32,715 nucleotides of DNA from Bacteroidota bacterium (GCA_026391695.1 JAPLDP010000074.1:1-32715), one strand, 5' to 3'; shown: positions 1 through 8,347, counted from the stretch's first letter. Notes: a model not told the origin generated them from the letters alone. A program made the numbers and translations.

Positions 1-145
1 TCACCTGAACAATGAATTTTGTCAAAACAAAAACTGCATCAATATCTTACAAATTATCCCAGCTTGCCTAATTTTTTGTATTCGTCCTGGAAATAGTATA
101 GCTTTTTATCCGAATTTTGGATTTATGAATTATTCAGGTTAACAT

Positions 146-844
146 TCACCCTGGAGTGTTTTTCCTGAATTCTTTCTCGAGCAGGTCGGCATGCCTGACC
201 GCGCTGGAGGCCCAGTGAAGTTTTATTTCAGACTCTTCATCTTCAGTGAGTTGCCATCCGGCATTGGATTGTCGCAGCCTGGCGGTCAGATGATGAAGGA
301 ACAATGCGGCTGAAACAGAGATATTCAAACTTTCGGTGAAACCAAACATAGGGATCCTGACATAACTGTCGGCATAACCCATGGCTATGTCAGTCAAACC
401 TTTAAGTTCAGTACCGAAAACCAATGCTGTTTTTTGATCCAGAGGCAGGTCATAAACAGAATAATCGTCTTTGTGAGGACAGGTGGCCACGATCATATAA
501 CCTTTTTTCCTGAGGGAGCTAAGACATTCCTCTGTATTATGCTCAGCATTGTTATATTTATGAACGGTGAGCCATTTGTCCGATCCAAGAGTGACATCGG
601 GGTTAATCCTGTAAGGATTTTGATTTTCAATGATGTGAACATCCTGAACTCCGAAACAATCACAGGTCCGCAGCACAGCGCTGGCATTATGAGGCTGGTA
701 AATATCTTCCAGCACCACAGTCAGGTATCGTGTCCTGTTTTTAATAATGTGCTCGAATTTGCCTTTCTTGTTTTCGGAAATAAATCCGTATAAATAATCA
801 AGAAATAGTTTCCTGTATTGAAGTTCTGTGAACTGCCCGTACAA
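146..844 (-). CDS. trmH: TrmH/SpoU-family tRNA (guanosine-2'-O-)methyltransferase
   Basis: This 232-residue protein has all three SPOUT/SpoU motifs. Motif 1 is NASAVLRT (residues 53-60, with the conserved Asn and Arg), motif 2 is VFGTELKGL (142-150), and motif 3 is the IPMFGF-ESLNISVSAAL stretch (164-181) that forms the trefoil-knot SAM site. Family members use SAM to 2'-O-methylate a ribose in RNA. The short N-terminal extension and the motif spacing fit TrmH, which modifies G18 of tRNA, better than the rRNA enzyme RlmB. The exact target is inferred. The gene lies downstream of an HU gene on the same strand but is separated from it by a strong hairpin, so it probably has its own transcript. 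No Shine-Dalgarno is visible at the ATG. Confidence 0.85.
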   Translation of the reverse strand: MYGQFTELQYRKLFLDYLYGFISENKKGKFEHIIKNRTRYLTVVLEDIYQPHNASAVLRTCDCFGVQDVHIIENQNPYRINPDVTLGSDKWLTVHKYNNAEHNTEECLSSLRKKGYMIVATCPHKDDYSVYDLPLDQKTALVFGTELKGLTDIAMGYADSYVRIPMFGFTESLNISVSAALFLHHLTARLRQSNAGWQLTEDEESEIKLHWASSAVRHADLLEKEFRKNTPG

Positions 845-882
845 AAGAAAAGGTATTTACTATATGTGAACTTATTCAGTAA

Positions 883-918
883 CATAAAAGAGGCTGTCGA
901 TTGCCAGCCTCTTTTATG
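883..918 (-). terminator. Hairpin terminator of the first HU gene
   Basis: A perfect 14-bp inverted repeat (CATAAAAGAGGCTG at 883-896 and its complement at 905-918) has an 8-nt loop. It lies 15 bp past the HU stop codon on the minus strand. The distal arm read on the minus strand holds CTCTTTTATG, so the U-run is part of the stem. The symmetry means it could stop transcription in either direction. Confidence 0.7.
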
Positions 919-932
919 GTTTTGTAACAGGT

Positions 933-1205
933 TTACTTCACGGTCTTCTTTAATTCTGAACCTGCCCTGAAGTGAGCTACTTTCTTTGCAGGAATCTTGA
1001 TGGTTTTTCCTGTCCGGGGGTTTCTGCCAGTGCGGGCAGCACGTTTGGCCACATGGAATGTTCCAAAGCCCAGTAAGGCGACACGGTCACCTTTCTTTAA
1101 AGCTGTAGATGTCGCTTTCACGAAAGCTTCCAGAGCTTTCTTGGCGCTAGCCTTAGTAATTTTGGCTTCTGATGCAATTGCTCCGATTAGTTCTGCTTTG
1201 TTCAT
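933..1205 (-). CDS. HU-family nucleoid DNA-binding protein (copy 1)
   Basis: This is a 90-residue protein of exactly HU length. It starts MNKAELI, has the dimerisation helices, and carries the beta-arm signature GRNPRTGKTIKIPAKK (residues 61-76) that inserts into the DNA minor groove. HU dimers bend and compact DNA with little sequence specificity. Residue-by-residue comparison gives 67 of 90 identical positions with the second HU protein 2 kb away (3297-3569). A Bacteroidota-type promoter precedes it and a 14-bp hairpin follows it, so it is probably monocistronic. It could be a specialised homologue rather than the main HU; sequence alone does not decide. Confidence 0.93.
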   Translation of the reverse strand: MNKAELIGAIASEAKITKASAKKALEAFVKATSTALKKGDRVALLGFGTFHVAKRAARTGRNPRTGKTIKIPAKKVAHFRAGSELKKTVK

Positions 1206-1245
1206 AGTGTTTGGTATTAATTAATACTGCTGTTTAAAAGCAAAA

Positions 1246-1277
1246 CAAAAATATGTAATTATATTATTAAAAGCAAG
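1246..1277 (-). promoter_or_regulatory. Bacteroidota-type promoter of HU copy 1
   Basis: Read on the minus strand, TATTTTTG (1246-1253) matches the -7 consensus TAnnTTTG exactly. CTTG (1274-1277) lies 20 bp upstream as a 3-of-4 match to the -33 TTTG. The element is about 40 bp from the HU start codon. Expression is not shown. Confidence 0.6.
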
Positions 1278-1343
1278 AAGAATTAAAAAGCGAATGATTT
1301 CATTAGGCTGATACTACCGTACCAAATAAAAAATCATGGATGC

Positions 1344-1373
1344 TGTGTTTTATCTAAAAAAAACCTACTTTTG
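1344..1373 (+). promoter_or_regulatory. Promoter of the membrane TPR gene
   Basis: TACTTTTG (1366-1373) is an exact TAnnTTTG -7 element ending 16 bp before the ATG at 1390, which implies a very short leader. The -33 element is poor (TGTG at 1344-1347, 18-bp spacer). It lies back-to-back with the HU promoter in the same 184-bp divergent gap. Confidence 0.5.
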
Positions 1374-1389
1374 CAAAAATTTTTGATAT

Positions 1390-2082
1390 ATGGTTAAAAA
1401 GAAGGAAAAGGCTGAAGAACCCATTCATAAAGTAGAAGAGGCGCTAAGCAGGACAGAGCTTATCATAGAACAAAACCAGAAGATCATTTATATTGTCGTT
1501 GGTGCCATAGTCGTGCTTGCTATTATATTCTTCGGATACAAGAAATTATACCTTGCACCAAAGGAAAAAGAGGCTGAATCACAAATGTTTATGGCCGAAA
1601 AATATTTTGAGAAAGATTCCATCAACCTGGCTCTAAACGGCGACGGTAACTACCTGGGTTTTCTGAACATTATTGATGACTATGGAATGACGCGTTCGGG
1701 TAACCTGGCAAAATACTATGCGGGTGTTTGCTACCTCCGCCTGGGCGAATTTGAGAATGCTATTGACTATCTGGAAAAATTCAAAGGTAAGGATGCAGTC
1801 GTTTCGTGCATGGCACTGGGAGCCACAGGAGATGCTTACATGGAGATTGGGCAAACCGACAAGGCCCTGGATTGTTACCTCAGGGCTGCTGATCATAATA
1901 AAAATGAATTTTCGACACCCATGTTCCTGATGAAAGCCGGACTAACCTATGAGCACCTGGGCAATTACGCCGAAGCACTTAAGCTCTATGAGCGGATAAA
2001 AAATGACTTCAGGAAAAGCTTTGAATTCCGTAGCATCGATAAGTATATTGCCAGAACAAAAGGCTTTCTGGGCAAAGAATAA
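1390..2082 (+). CDS. Membrane-anchored tetratricopeptide repeat protein
   Basis: This 230-residue protein has a short charged cytoplasmic N-terminus, one membrane span at about residues 32-49, and then TPR-type helices. Repeats with the small and bulky residues of TPR units are visible, for example LAKYYAGVCYLRLGEFENAIDYL, GDAYMEIGQTDKALDCYLRA and KAGLTYEHLGNYAEALKLYE. This architecture resembles the YfgM-like family (single N-terminal anchor, periplasmic TPR), whose members act as scaffolds or chaperone partners at the inner membrane. That functional parallel is inference. The gene has its own promoter and a rho-independent terminator directly behind it, so it is monocistronic and separate from fmt. 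Confidence 0.8.
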   Translation: MVKKKEKAEEPIHKVEEALSRTELIIEQNQKIIYIVVGAIVVLAIIFFGYKKLYLAPKEKEAESQMFMAEKYFEKDSINLALNGDGNYLGFLNIIDDYGMTRSGNLAKYYAGVCYLRLGEFENAIDYLEKFKGKDAVVSCMALGATGDAYMEIGQTDKALDCYLRAADHNKNEFSTPMFLMKAGLTYEHLGNYAEALKLYERIKNDFRKSFEFRSIDKYIARTKGFLGKE

Positions 2083-2105
2083 GGTTTTTTCTTTTAAAAA
2101 CTGAA

Positions 2106-2137
2106 AATACCTGGTCATGCGGCCGGGTATTTTTTTT
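2106..2137 (+). terminator. Rho-independent terminator after the TPR gene
   Basis: A 9-bp stem (AATACCTGG at 2106-2114 with CCGGGTATT at 2123-2131, one G-T pair) is followed by a run of T. It lies 24 bp past the stop codon and 24 bp before fmt. Confidence 0.85.
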
Positions 2138-2160
2138 ATCTTCGACAATTAAAATCGGCT

Positions 2161-3123
2161 ATGTCGCTTAGGATTATATATATGGGTTCGCCGGAATTCG
2201 CCGTGGAACCGGCCAATCTGCTGCTGAATAACGGATATCAGGTCGTGGCGGTAGTGACTGTCCCCGATAAACCTGCCGGCCGCGGTCAAAAAATCTCCAT
2301 ATCACCGGTGAAGGAGTTTGCCCTGCAGCATCATATACCTGTTCTTCAGCCTGAGAACCTCAGCGATCCCCATTTCCTTGAAACCCTGCGGTCATATCAT
2401 GCCGACCTGAACATCGTCGTGGCTTTCCGCATACTTCCCGAAACTGTATGGGCTATGCCACCACTGGGAACTTTTAACCTTCATGCATCCCTTTTACCGC
2501 AATACCGGGGTGCGGCACCCATAAACTGGGCTATCATCAACGGGGAAACCGAAACAGGTGTCACAACCTTCTTCCTCGACCATAAAATCGATACCGGCAG
2601 AATCATCTTCTCCGAAAAAATTCCTATTGGCCCTGATGAAACGTTTGGCGAACTCCACGACAAGCTTAAGGTTGCCGGTGCAGAGCTGGTGATTAAAACC
2701 GTCAGAGCTGTTGAAATGAATGTGTATACCTCAACAGACCAATCCTCTATGACAGACATTGGAGCCATGTTAAAAAAAGCGCCAAAAATCCATAAAGAAG
2801 ACTGCCGCATTAACTGGGATATGTCTGCCATACACATCTGCAACCTGATCAGGGGCCTCAGCCCCCAACCCGGCGCATTCACTGAACTGGTGTCACCCCA
2901 TGGTGAACATTTTTTTATCAAGATATTCAGAACATTCGCCATCACCACCGCCCATGATCATCCTCACCGGCAGATCATCACCGACAAAAACAACCAGTTT
3001 GCTGTGGGAGCGAAAGATGGTATCATTTACATCAGTGAGTTGCAGGTGGCATCCAGAAAAAAAATGACCACCGGGGAATTCTTAAAAGGATTCCATCTGA
3101 CTGATGAATGGAGGATTAGCTGA
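2161..3123 (+). CDS. fmt: Methionyl-tRNA formyltransferase
   Basis: Fmt transfers a formyl group from 10-formyl-tetrahydrofolate to initiator Met-tRNA. The 320-residue length is typical. The N-terminal Rossmann-like domain carries the GSPEFA start (9-14) and the loop SLLPQYRGAAPINWAI (from 110). The catalytic triad is intact as Asn106, His108 (in FNLHAS) and Asp144 (in HKIDTG). The C-terminal OB-fold-like domain, from about residue 205, contacts the tRNA. The first residues, MSLRIIYMGSPEFA, match the family start, which supports the ATG at 2161. A near-consensus -7 box (TATCTTCG, 2137-2144) lies in the terminator tail just upstream. A 173-bp gap separates fmt from the second HU gene. Confidence 0.95.
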   Translation: MSLRIIYMGSPEFAVEPANLLLNNGYQVVAVVTVPDKPAGRGQKISISPVKEFALQHHIPVLQPENLSDPHFLETLRSYHADLNIVVAFRILPETVWAMPPLGTFNLHASLLPQYRGAAPINWAIINGETETGVTTFFLDHKIDTGRIIFSEKIPIGPDETFGELHDKLKVAGAELVIKTVRAVEMNVYTSTDQSSMTDIGAMLKKAPKIHKEDCRINWDMSAIHICNLIRGLSPQPGAFTELVSPHGEHFFIKIFRTFAITTAHDHPHRQIITDKNNQFAVGAKDGIIYISELQVASRKKMTTGEFLKGFHLTDEWRIS

Positions 3124-3218
3124 TGTTATCCTTCCTATGATAATCAGGCATTTCAGACCGGAGTTATTAACAAAACCCTTGTTTTATTAACATTTTCGGG
3201 GGTTGCAGCTCTGAAGGT

Positions 3219-3249
3219 ATTGATTTCTCAGATAAATCAATTATCTTTG
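3219..3249 (+). promoter_or_regulatory. Promoter of HU copy 2
   Basis: TATCTTTG (3242-3249) is an exact TAnnTTTG -7 element. ATTG (3219-3222) is a 3-of-4 -33 match with a 19-bp spacer. The implied leader to the ATG at 3297 is about 40 nt. Confidence 0.65.
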
Positions 3250-3296
3250 TTACGTTCTTCTTCAAAGAAATTGTACTAATTTAAAACTATTGAAAA

Positions 3297-3569
3297 ATGA
3301 ACAAAGCTGAATTAATCGAAGCCATTGCTTCAGGATCAGGCTTAACCAAAGCTGATGCAAAAAGGGCATTGGATGCTTTCATAGGCGCCACTTCTACTGC
3401 TCTGAAAAAGGGCGATAGGGTTGCCTTAGTAGGATTTGGTTCTTTTGCTGTAGCAAAACGCGCTGCAAGAAAAGGAAGAAATCCACAGACCGGTAAAGAA
3501 ATCAAGATTGCTGCCAAGAAAGTTGTAAAATTCAAAGCTGGTAGCGAACTATCGGGCCATGTAAAGTAA
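3297..3569 (+). CDS. HU-family nucleoid DNA-binding protein (copy 2)
   Basis: This second 90-residue HU protein shares 67 of 90 residues with the copy at 933-1205. Differences cluster in residues 13-30 and at the extreme C-terminus (SGHVK against KKTVK). The DNA-binding arm [16 protein letters not shown] (61-76) is intact. It has its own promoter and a terminator directly behind it, so it is monocistronic. Two HU genes in opposite orientation within 2.7 kb suggest a local duplication followed by divergence. HU-beta against a specialised HU cannot be told apart from sequence alone. Confidence 0.93.
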   Translation: MNKAELIEAIASGSGLTKADAKRALDAFIGATSTALKKGDRVALVGFGSFAVAKRAARKGRNPQTGKEIKIAAKKVVKFKAGSELSGHVK

Positions 3570-3588
3570 TCCGCTCCTGGAAGGCTTG

Positions 3589-3632
3589 AACCCGTCAGTA
3601 TCTTTAAAACAGATCGCTGACGGGTTTCTTTT
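3589..3632 (+). terminator. Terminator of HU copy 2, overlapping the 3' end of mpg
   Basis: A 10-bp perfect stem (AACCCGTCAG at 3589-3598 and CTGACGGGTT at 3617-3626), with a small inner ATCT/AGAT pairing, is followed by TTCTTTTTT. The distal arm and T-run are also the last codons of the convergent glycosylase gene, whose stop codon is at 3604-3606. No T-run exists on the minus-strand side, so it serves mainly the HU transcript. Confidence 0.8.
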
Positions 3633-4221
3633 TTAATATAAACCGGTACGGACGAAGCGCATCCGCACCGGAATATTGTACCCCCACTCTCGTTGTAACC
3701 TGGATATCACTGTTTGTAACCTTAATTTTTCTGTCCTCCAGCCAAATTTTATGAATGCCTTCTGACAGGTTATTGTCGGTGAGGGAGATGCCCGACTGGC
3801 TATAGTGAATGCCCAACGCCTTTGTCACCTTACCCGGGCCATTGGCAAGTTCCCCGGCTTTGCAGTCCCTCCCGGCATGCAACAGCATGTGGCTAATGCC
3901 ATGTGTCGGGAATATACCCCTTATCAGTACTGCATCAGGTATGTCCTTTCTGTTGGTCACAATATTGAACATGGAATGCACACCGTAACATAAATACACA
4001 TAAGCTACGCCACCTTCGGCAAACATCACCTCCGTCCGTGGCGTCCGCCGGCCATTAAAAGCGTGCGACGCTCTGTCATGAATGCCTTTGTAAGCCTCTG
4101 CCTCGGTGATGATCCCTCCGCAGTACAGTCCATCACGAAAAGTAAAAATATATTTCCCAAGCACCTGCCGCGCAATCTTAACCACATCATCACGTAAGTA
4201 AAATTCCTTTTCTATAACCAT
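3604..4221 (-). CDS. mpg: 3-methyladenine DNA glycosylase (AAG/MPG family)
   Basis: This is a monofunctional base-excision enzyme that flips out and removes alkylated purines. The 205 residues match the bacterial AAG family. Visible signatures are ITEAEAY (38-44, with the catalytic Glu expected at 42), DRASHAFNGRRTPR (about 49-62), the YVYLCYGVH strand (75-82) with the aromatic residues used for intercalation, and GPGKVTKALGI. The ATG lies 9 bp after the recQ stop on the same strand, so the two repair genes very probably form an operon. The 3' end runs into the terminator hairpin of the convergent HU gene, so the last nine or so codons double as terminator sequence. Confidence 0.93.
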   Translation of the reverse strand: MVIEKEFYLRDDVVKIARQVLGKYIFTFRDGLYCGGIITEAEAYKGIHDRASHAFNGRRTPRTEVMFAEGGVAYVYLCYGVHSMFNIVTNRKDIPDAVLIRGIFPTHGISHMLLHAGRDCKAGELANGPGKVTKALGIHYSQSGISLTDNNLSEGIHKIWLEDRKIKVTNSDIQVTTRVGVQYSGADALRPYRFILKKKPVSDLF

Positions 4222-4230
4222 GGTATCAGC

Positions 4231-6225
4231 TTATTTATGCCACATGTACCTGTTCTCCGGGTCTTTTATGACCTGTTCATTATCCAGGAGCCAGCGCACC
4301 ACGTCAAGCACAGTATTTTCCTTCAGTCCTCCTGAAGCATCGACCAGCTCCTCAAGGGTGCAAAACCTCCGCAGGAGATGAGGCTTGATCCTGGTCACCA
4401 CCTGTTCAAAATCCTCTTCTGAAACCCCGGTTTTATGATGTCCGATACATACATCGCAACTGCCACAGGGCCTGCCCTGTGTTTCACCAAAATAAGCTAT
4501 CAGCTGCTGGCTGCGGCAGAGTGATATATTCTTCAAATAACCCATAACCGCATCAAGCCTTCGCTGTGCAGATTTCTTCCTGTCATTGTAGTTTTTATCA
4601 CTGATGATAACATGCAGGCTGTCCAGCCGGTGATCAGTAAAAATGATCTGAGGCTTCGTCGTTTGATGAACGTAAGATATGAGTCCGGCGTGGTACATCT
4701 CATCCAGGTAATGGACCGTATTCTCTTTTGACTGGCCGGAACGCCGGGCAAGCTCGCTTTCGCTGATCTTCACAAAATCGCTGAAAAGCCCACCGTACGA
4801 ACGCAACAGAGTCTTTATAAAGTTGTCGAGAAGCGCATGCTCCACCTGATACTGGTAAAGAGCCTCCCTCCCGGCTCTGATATATACTTTCGAAGGCTCA
4901 TTTAGCGTCTCATTCAGAAGGATATATCCCTCCTTCTCAAGAAATTTTAATGAATTATATACCGTGACCGCATCAAACTTATAATTCCGGCAAAACTCAC
5001 TGAGTTCAAATTCAAAAACCTGGTCTTTACCACTGCCTGCCGGCAACTGAAAATAATTGCCCAGTGCGTGATACACAGCTTTGATGGTCTTGGGCAGCGG
5101 ATAGGTTAAAGAAAGGTTATGCCGTGCATCAGAGAGGTCGGACTCATTAAAAAGAAGTACAGCATATGACTTTTTACCATCTCTGCCTGCCCTGCCGGCT
5201 TCCTGGAAATAGGCTTCGATACTGTCAGTAATGTCCATGTGCACAACAAAACGCACGTCAGGTTTGTCAATGCCCATGCCGAAGGCATTCGTGGCGACGA
5301 TGACACGGTTTTTACCTGCGATCCAGGCATCCTGCTTTTTGTCACGGACAGAAGTATCCAGTCCGGCATGGTAGAAATCGGCCGTCACCTGGTTCTTATT
5401 CAAAAGATCGGATATCTCCTTTGTCTTACGGCGATTCCTGACATATACGATGCCTGATCCCCTCACTTTTTTGGTGATCTTCAGCAGACGGCCATATTTA
5501 TCTTCCTCTTTGAAAACAAAGTACACCAGGTTACTCCTTTCAAAACTGCCTTGAAAAACATTTTCAGTCCGGAATTTCAACTTGTCCTGTATGTCTTTTA
5601 CCACAGGCACAGTAGCCGTTGCCGTCAATGCCAGCACAGGTGAAGCAGGAAAGAACTCGCGTAAAACGGCTATTTTAAGATATGGTGGCCGGAAATCATA
5701 ACCCCATTGCGAAATGCAATGTGCTTCGTCGATGGCTAAAAGGGTCACTTTCATCCTGTGCAGGTTCACCTGAAAAGCCTCCGATTGTATCCGCTCCGGC
5801 GACAAATAAAGAAATTTCATGTTGCCGTAAATGCAGTTGTTTAACACCACATCTATTTCGGAGCTGTGCATCCCGGAATGAATGGCAGCAGCTTTGATAC
5901 CTTTCCTGCGCAGGTTTTCAACCTGGTCGCGCATCAGTGCGATAAGAGGTGTAATGACCAGGCACATGCCTTCTATAGCCAGTGCAGGCACCTGGAAACA
6001 AACCGATTTGCCACCGCCTGTCGGCAGAAGAGCCAGGGTGTCCTTTCCTTCCAGGACAGAGTTTATGATCTCCTCCTGTAATGGCCTGAAGGAGGCATAT
6101 CCCCAATAGTTGCGAAGAATATCGTGTATCGACAAAACCGTAAAGCTTTTCTTTTCTTTTACTATTACAATAATAACAGGAAATTCAATAAATTCTTTCT
6201 GTGTCGCAGAATAAATTATAAACAT
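4231..6225 (-). CDS. recQ: RecQ-family ATP-dependent DNA helicase
   Basis: This is a 3'-5' superfamily 2 helicase of recombination and replication-fork repair. In the 664-residue frame the motifs are in order: TGGGKS Walker A (69-74), DEAH (166-169), FRPP (178-181), TATAT (201-205), and the QEAGRAGRDG motif VI (341-350). The RQC zinc site is Cys570, Cys587, Cys590 and Cys593, followed by a winged helix. No clear HRDC domain is present, but the C-terminus (600-664) is a small helical segment. Homology begins near residue 31 (LSIHDILRNYWGY). The first 30 residues look unlike RecQ, so translation may begin at an internal TTG around 6133-6135 rather than at the ATG at 6225. The gene is followed 9 bp later by mpg. 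Confidence 0.93.
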   Translation of the reverse strand: MFIIYSATQKEFIEFPVIIVIVKEKKSFTVLSIHDILRNYWGYASFRPLQEEIINSVLEGKDTLALLPTGGGKSVCFQVPALAIEGMCLVITPLIALMRDQVENLRRKGIKAAAIHSGMHSSEIDVVLNNCIYGNMKFLYLSPERIQSEAFQVNLHRMKVTLLAIDEAHCISQWGYDFRPPYLKIAVLREFFPASPVLALTATATVPVVKDIQDKLKFRTENVFQGSFERSNLVYFVFKEEDKYGRLLKITKKVRGSGIVYVRNRRKTKEISDLLNKNQVTADFYHAGLDTSVRDKKQDAWIAGKNRVIVATNAFGMGIDKPDVRFVVHMDITDSIEAYFQEAGRAGRDGKKSYAVLLFNESDLSDARHNLSLTYPLPKTIKAVYHALGNYFQLPAGSGKDQVFEFELSEFCRNYKFDAVTVYNSLKFLEKEGYILLNETLNEPSKVYIRAGREALYQYQVEHALLDNFIKTLLRSYGGLFSDFVKISESELARRSGQSKENTVHYLDEMYHAGLISYVHQTTKPQIIFTDHRLDSLHVIISDKNYNDRKKSAQRRLDAVMGYLKNISLCRSQQLIAYFGETQGRPCGSCDVCIGHHKTGVSEEDFEQVVTRIKPHLLRRFCTLEELVDASGGLKENTVLDVVRWLLDNEQVIKDPENRYMWHK

Positions 6226-6240
6226 CCCTGGTGATTTTAA

Positions 6241-6248
6241 TAATTTTG
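6241..6248 (+). promoter_or_regulatory. -7 element for aroK
   Basis: TAATTTTG is an exact TAnnTTTG box 24 bp before the proposed aroK ATG. No TTTG-like -33 element is seen at 19-21 bp upstream. It supports a start at 6273 rather than at an upstream in-frame ATG at 6231, because a transcript from here would not contain 6231. Confidence 0.45.
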
Positions 6249-6272
6249 CCGGGATTTCTCATAAATAAATAT

Positions 6273-6782
6273 ATGCGTATCTTCTTCATCGGATACATGG
6301 GCAGCGGCAAAACACAAACCGGCAGACTCCTCGCTGAAAGGATGAATCTTGAATTTCTGGACATTGACCATCTCTTCGAAGAAAAATACAGAATCAGCAT
6401 CAGCGCTTTTTATAAAAAGTATGGCGAAGAGCTTTTCCGTACCCTGGAACACAAGCTTCTCCGCGACAATCTTCACCACGACAATATGGTGATGTCGGTG
6501 GGTGGCGGAACACCATGTTTTCATGACAATATCCAATTGATGAACGACCATGGTATCACGGTTTATTTAAAAGTACCGGCAGAAGAGCTTTATCATCGTC
6601 TCTCGACATCCAGAAAGTCCAGGCCAATGCTCTATAATAAAACTGACGAAAGCTTAAGAACGCATATCTTTAATCAGGTTGCTGAACGGCAATTATTTTA
6701 TGCTCAGGCAAAAATAACAGTGGAGGAAAAAGGGCTGGATATCGGAAAACTTGTTGAAATGATCAGCGCGTTTAATAAATAA
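6273..6782 (+). CDS. aroK: Shikimate kinase
   Basis: This enzyme phosphorylates shikimate with ATP in the aromatic amino acid (chorismate) pathway. The 169 residues show a P-loop, GYMGSGKTQTG (7-17), the DID shikimate/Mg-binding motif (30-32), an FRTLE arginine-glutamate pair, a GGGTP loop, and a lid arginine in RKSRPML. An in-frame ATG exists at 6231. I chose 6273 because family homology starts at MRIFFIGYMG and a -7 promoter box lies between the two. It is divergent from recQ and convergent with rlmD. Confidence 0.93.
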   Translation: MRIFFIGYMGSGKTQTGRLLAERMNLEFLDIDHLFEEKYRISISAFYKKYGEELFRTLEHKLLRDNLHHDNMVMSVGGGTPCFHDNIQLMNDHGITVYLKVPAEELYHRLSTSRKSRPMLYNKTDESLRTHIFNQVAERQLFYAQAKITVEEKGLDIGKLVEMISAFNK

Positions 6783-6919
6783 GGCAGGTCGACAGTAGGC
6801 AGTTGGCAGTCGGCAGTCGGCAGATTTGCGGTATCTGAGTCTTTAGACCTGAAGACCTGATACCTCAAGACCTGTAACCTGTAACCTATAACCTGCAACC
6901 TGCAACCTGCAACCTGCAC
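6783..6919. repeat. Degenerate short-unit repeat array (GGCAGTC / AAGACCTG / AACCTGC units)
   Basis: The whole gap between convergent aroK and rlmD consists of short, drifting units. It begins with CAGTCGGCAGTCGGCAG, continues with AAGACCTGAAGACCTGATACC, and ends with four AACCTGC steps up to 6917. A related array with AGGTCT and GACCTG units fills the nnr/parE gap. No conserved unit length and no spacers are present, so it is not CRISPR. No other terminator is visible between these genes. Confidence 0.75.
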
Positions 6920-8347
6920 CTACACCTTTTTCCTGAGCAATAAAGCCACATTCTCCACATGATGCGTATGAGGGAACATATCGATGGGCTGGAGCTTTTC
7001 AATCCTGTATAAATCTTTCATCAATGCGATGTCCCTTGCCTGGGTGGCAGGATTACAGCTGATATACACGACTTTTTCGGGTGACAGGGATAATATCTGC
7101 CTGACCACCTTTTCGTGCATACCTGCACGTGGCGGATCGGTGATGATCACATCAGGTTTGCCGTTGGCACTGATAAAATCCTCATCAAGTAGTTTGGCGA
7201 TATCACCTGCAAAAAACTGTGTATTATGAATATCATTAAAAATGGCATTATCCCTGGCATCCTCCACTGCCGATGCCACATATTCCAACCCGATGACTTT
7301 TACGGCGTTAAATGACAGCATGTTGGCAATGGTGCCTGTGCCGGTGTAAAGGTCATACACCAACTCCTTTCCGGACAGGCCTGCAAAATCGTGGATGATA
7401 TGGTAAAGCCGGTGAGCCTGCAAGGGATTGGTTTGAAAAAATGACACCGGGCCAATCCTGAACCTGATGGTGCGGTTTTTATTCCCGGGCACAGGCATAG
7501 TCTCAATGATATATGGCTGGCCACTGAATAACCTGATCTCCAGGTCAGAGATGATGTCATTTCTTTTCTCATTGATGACGAACATCAGCGAGGTGATGCC
7601 GGGGATTGTTGTGGACAAATATTCCAGTAATTTTCTGATCCGTTTTTCTTCATACTGCCTGAAAACGAGGATAGTCATAAGGTCATCGCCGGTGGTGGTA
7701 CGGATGATCAGGTTGCGCAGGAATCCCCGCCAGTTTCGCACATCGTAGAAATCAAGATTATTTTGTCCGGCATACTCTTTTACTGCCAACCTGATGGCAT
7801 TGGAAGGATTCTTTTGCAGACAGCACCTGTTAATGTCGAGCACCCTGTCGTATATGCCGGGCACATGAAAACCCGCAGCGTTCATTTCACGCGACAGACC
7901 TGCTGCCATATCCTGTGCTGTGAGCCACCGTCTGTTCGAAAAAGTGAATTCCAGTTTATTCCGGTAATATAACGTCTCAGCAGATGGTAAAATAGGAGAT
8001 ATTTCAGGTACGTCCAGTTTGCCTATTCTGGTGAAGCTATCGACGACCTGCTTTTGTTTATAATAAAGCTGATGTTCATAGGCCATGTGCTGCCAGGAAC
8101 AGCCGCCACAAATGCCAAAATGCTCACATACCGGTTCAATGCGTTTATCTGACAGGACATGAAAATGGATAGCGTTACCTTCAAGATAGGATCTCTTGTC
8201 TTTGGTGATCCGGATGTCAGCTACATCACCGGGCGCTGCATAAGGCACGAAGACCACAAGGTCATCTATTCTTGCGACAGCTTTCCCTTCGGAGCCGGCG
8301 TCAGTTATCTCGACTTTTTCGTAAATCCGGTTTATTTTCCTGTTCAT
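6920..8347 (-). CDS. rlmD: 23S rRNA (uracil-5-)methyltransferase, RlmD/RumA family
   Basis: This is a SAM-dependent m5U methyltransferase of 475 residues. An N-terminal TRAM domain (about 8-66) is followed by the iron-sulfur cysteines Cys74, Cys80 and Cys83 in the CEHFGICGGC motif, with a fourth Cys near 173-174. The methyltransferase part has FFQTNPLQAH, the SAM loop VYDLYTGTGTIANML, DPPRAGM, the catalytic Cys in YISCNPATQ, and the general-base Glu in HHVENVALL close to the C-terminus. All key residues are present. RlmD methylates U1939 in E. coli. In Bacteroidota the same family covers other 23S uridines, so the exact position is inferred. Confidence 0.9.
   Translation of the reverse strand: MNRKINRIYEKVEITDAGSEGKAVARIDDLVVFVPYAAPGDVADIRITKDKRSYLEGNAIHFHVLSDKRIEPVCEHFGICGGCSWQHMAYEHQLYYKQKQVVDSFTRIGKLDVPEISPILPSAETLYYRNKLEFTFSNRRWLTAQDMAAGLSREMNAAGFHVPGIYDRVLDINRCCLQKNPSNAIRLAVKEYAGQNNLDFYDVRNWRGFLRNLIIRTTTGDDLMTILVFRQYEEKRIRKLLEYLSTTIPGITSLMFVINEKRNDIISDLEIRLFSGQPYIIETMPVPGNKNRTIRFRIGPVSFFQTNPLQAHRLYHIIHDFAGLSGKELVYDLYTGTGTIANMLSFNAVKVIGLEYVASAVEDARDNAIFNDIHNTQFFAGDIAKLLDEDFISANGKPDVIITDPPRAGMHEKVVRQILSLSPEKVVYISCNPATQARDIALMKDLYRIEKLQPIDMFPHTHHVENVALLLRKKV

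Noticed and set aside
54-122. Protein-like tail on the minus strand (KKLYYFQDEYKKLGKLG) downstream of trmH
   Set aside because: Only about 22 codons, preceded by a stop in frame and without any start codon; too short to call a gene or fragment.
6231-6272. Upstream ATG as start of aroK
   Set aside because: The 14 extra residues are unlike shikimate kinases and the -7 promoter box lies within them.
6783-6919. Possible CRISPR array
   Set aside because: Units are 7-12 bp, drift in sequence and have no unique spacers of constant length; no cas genes nearby.
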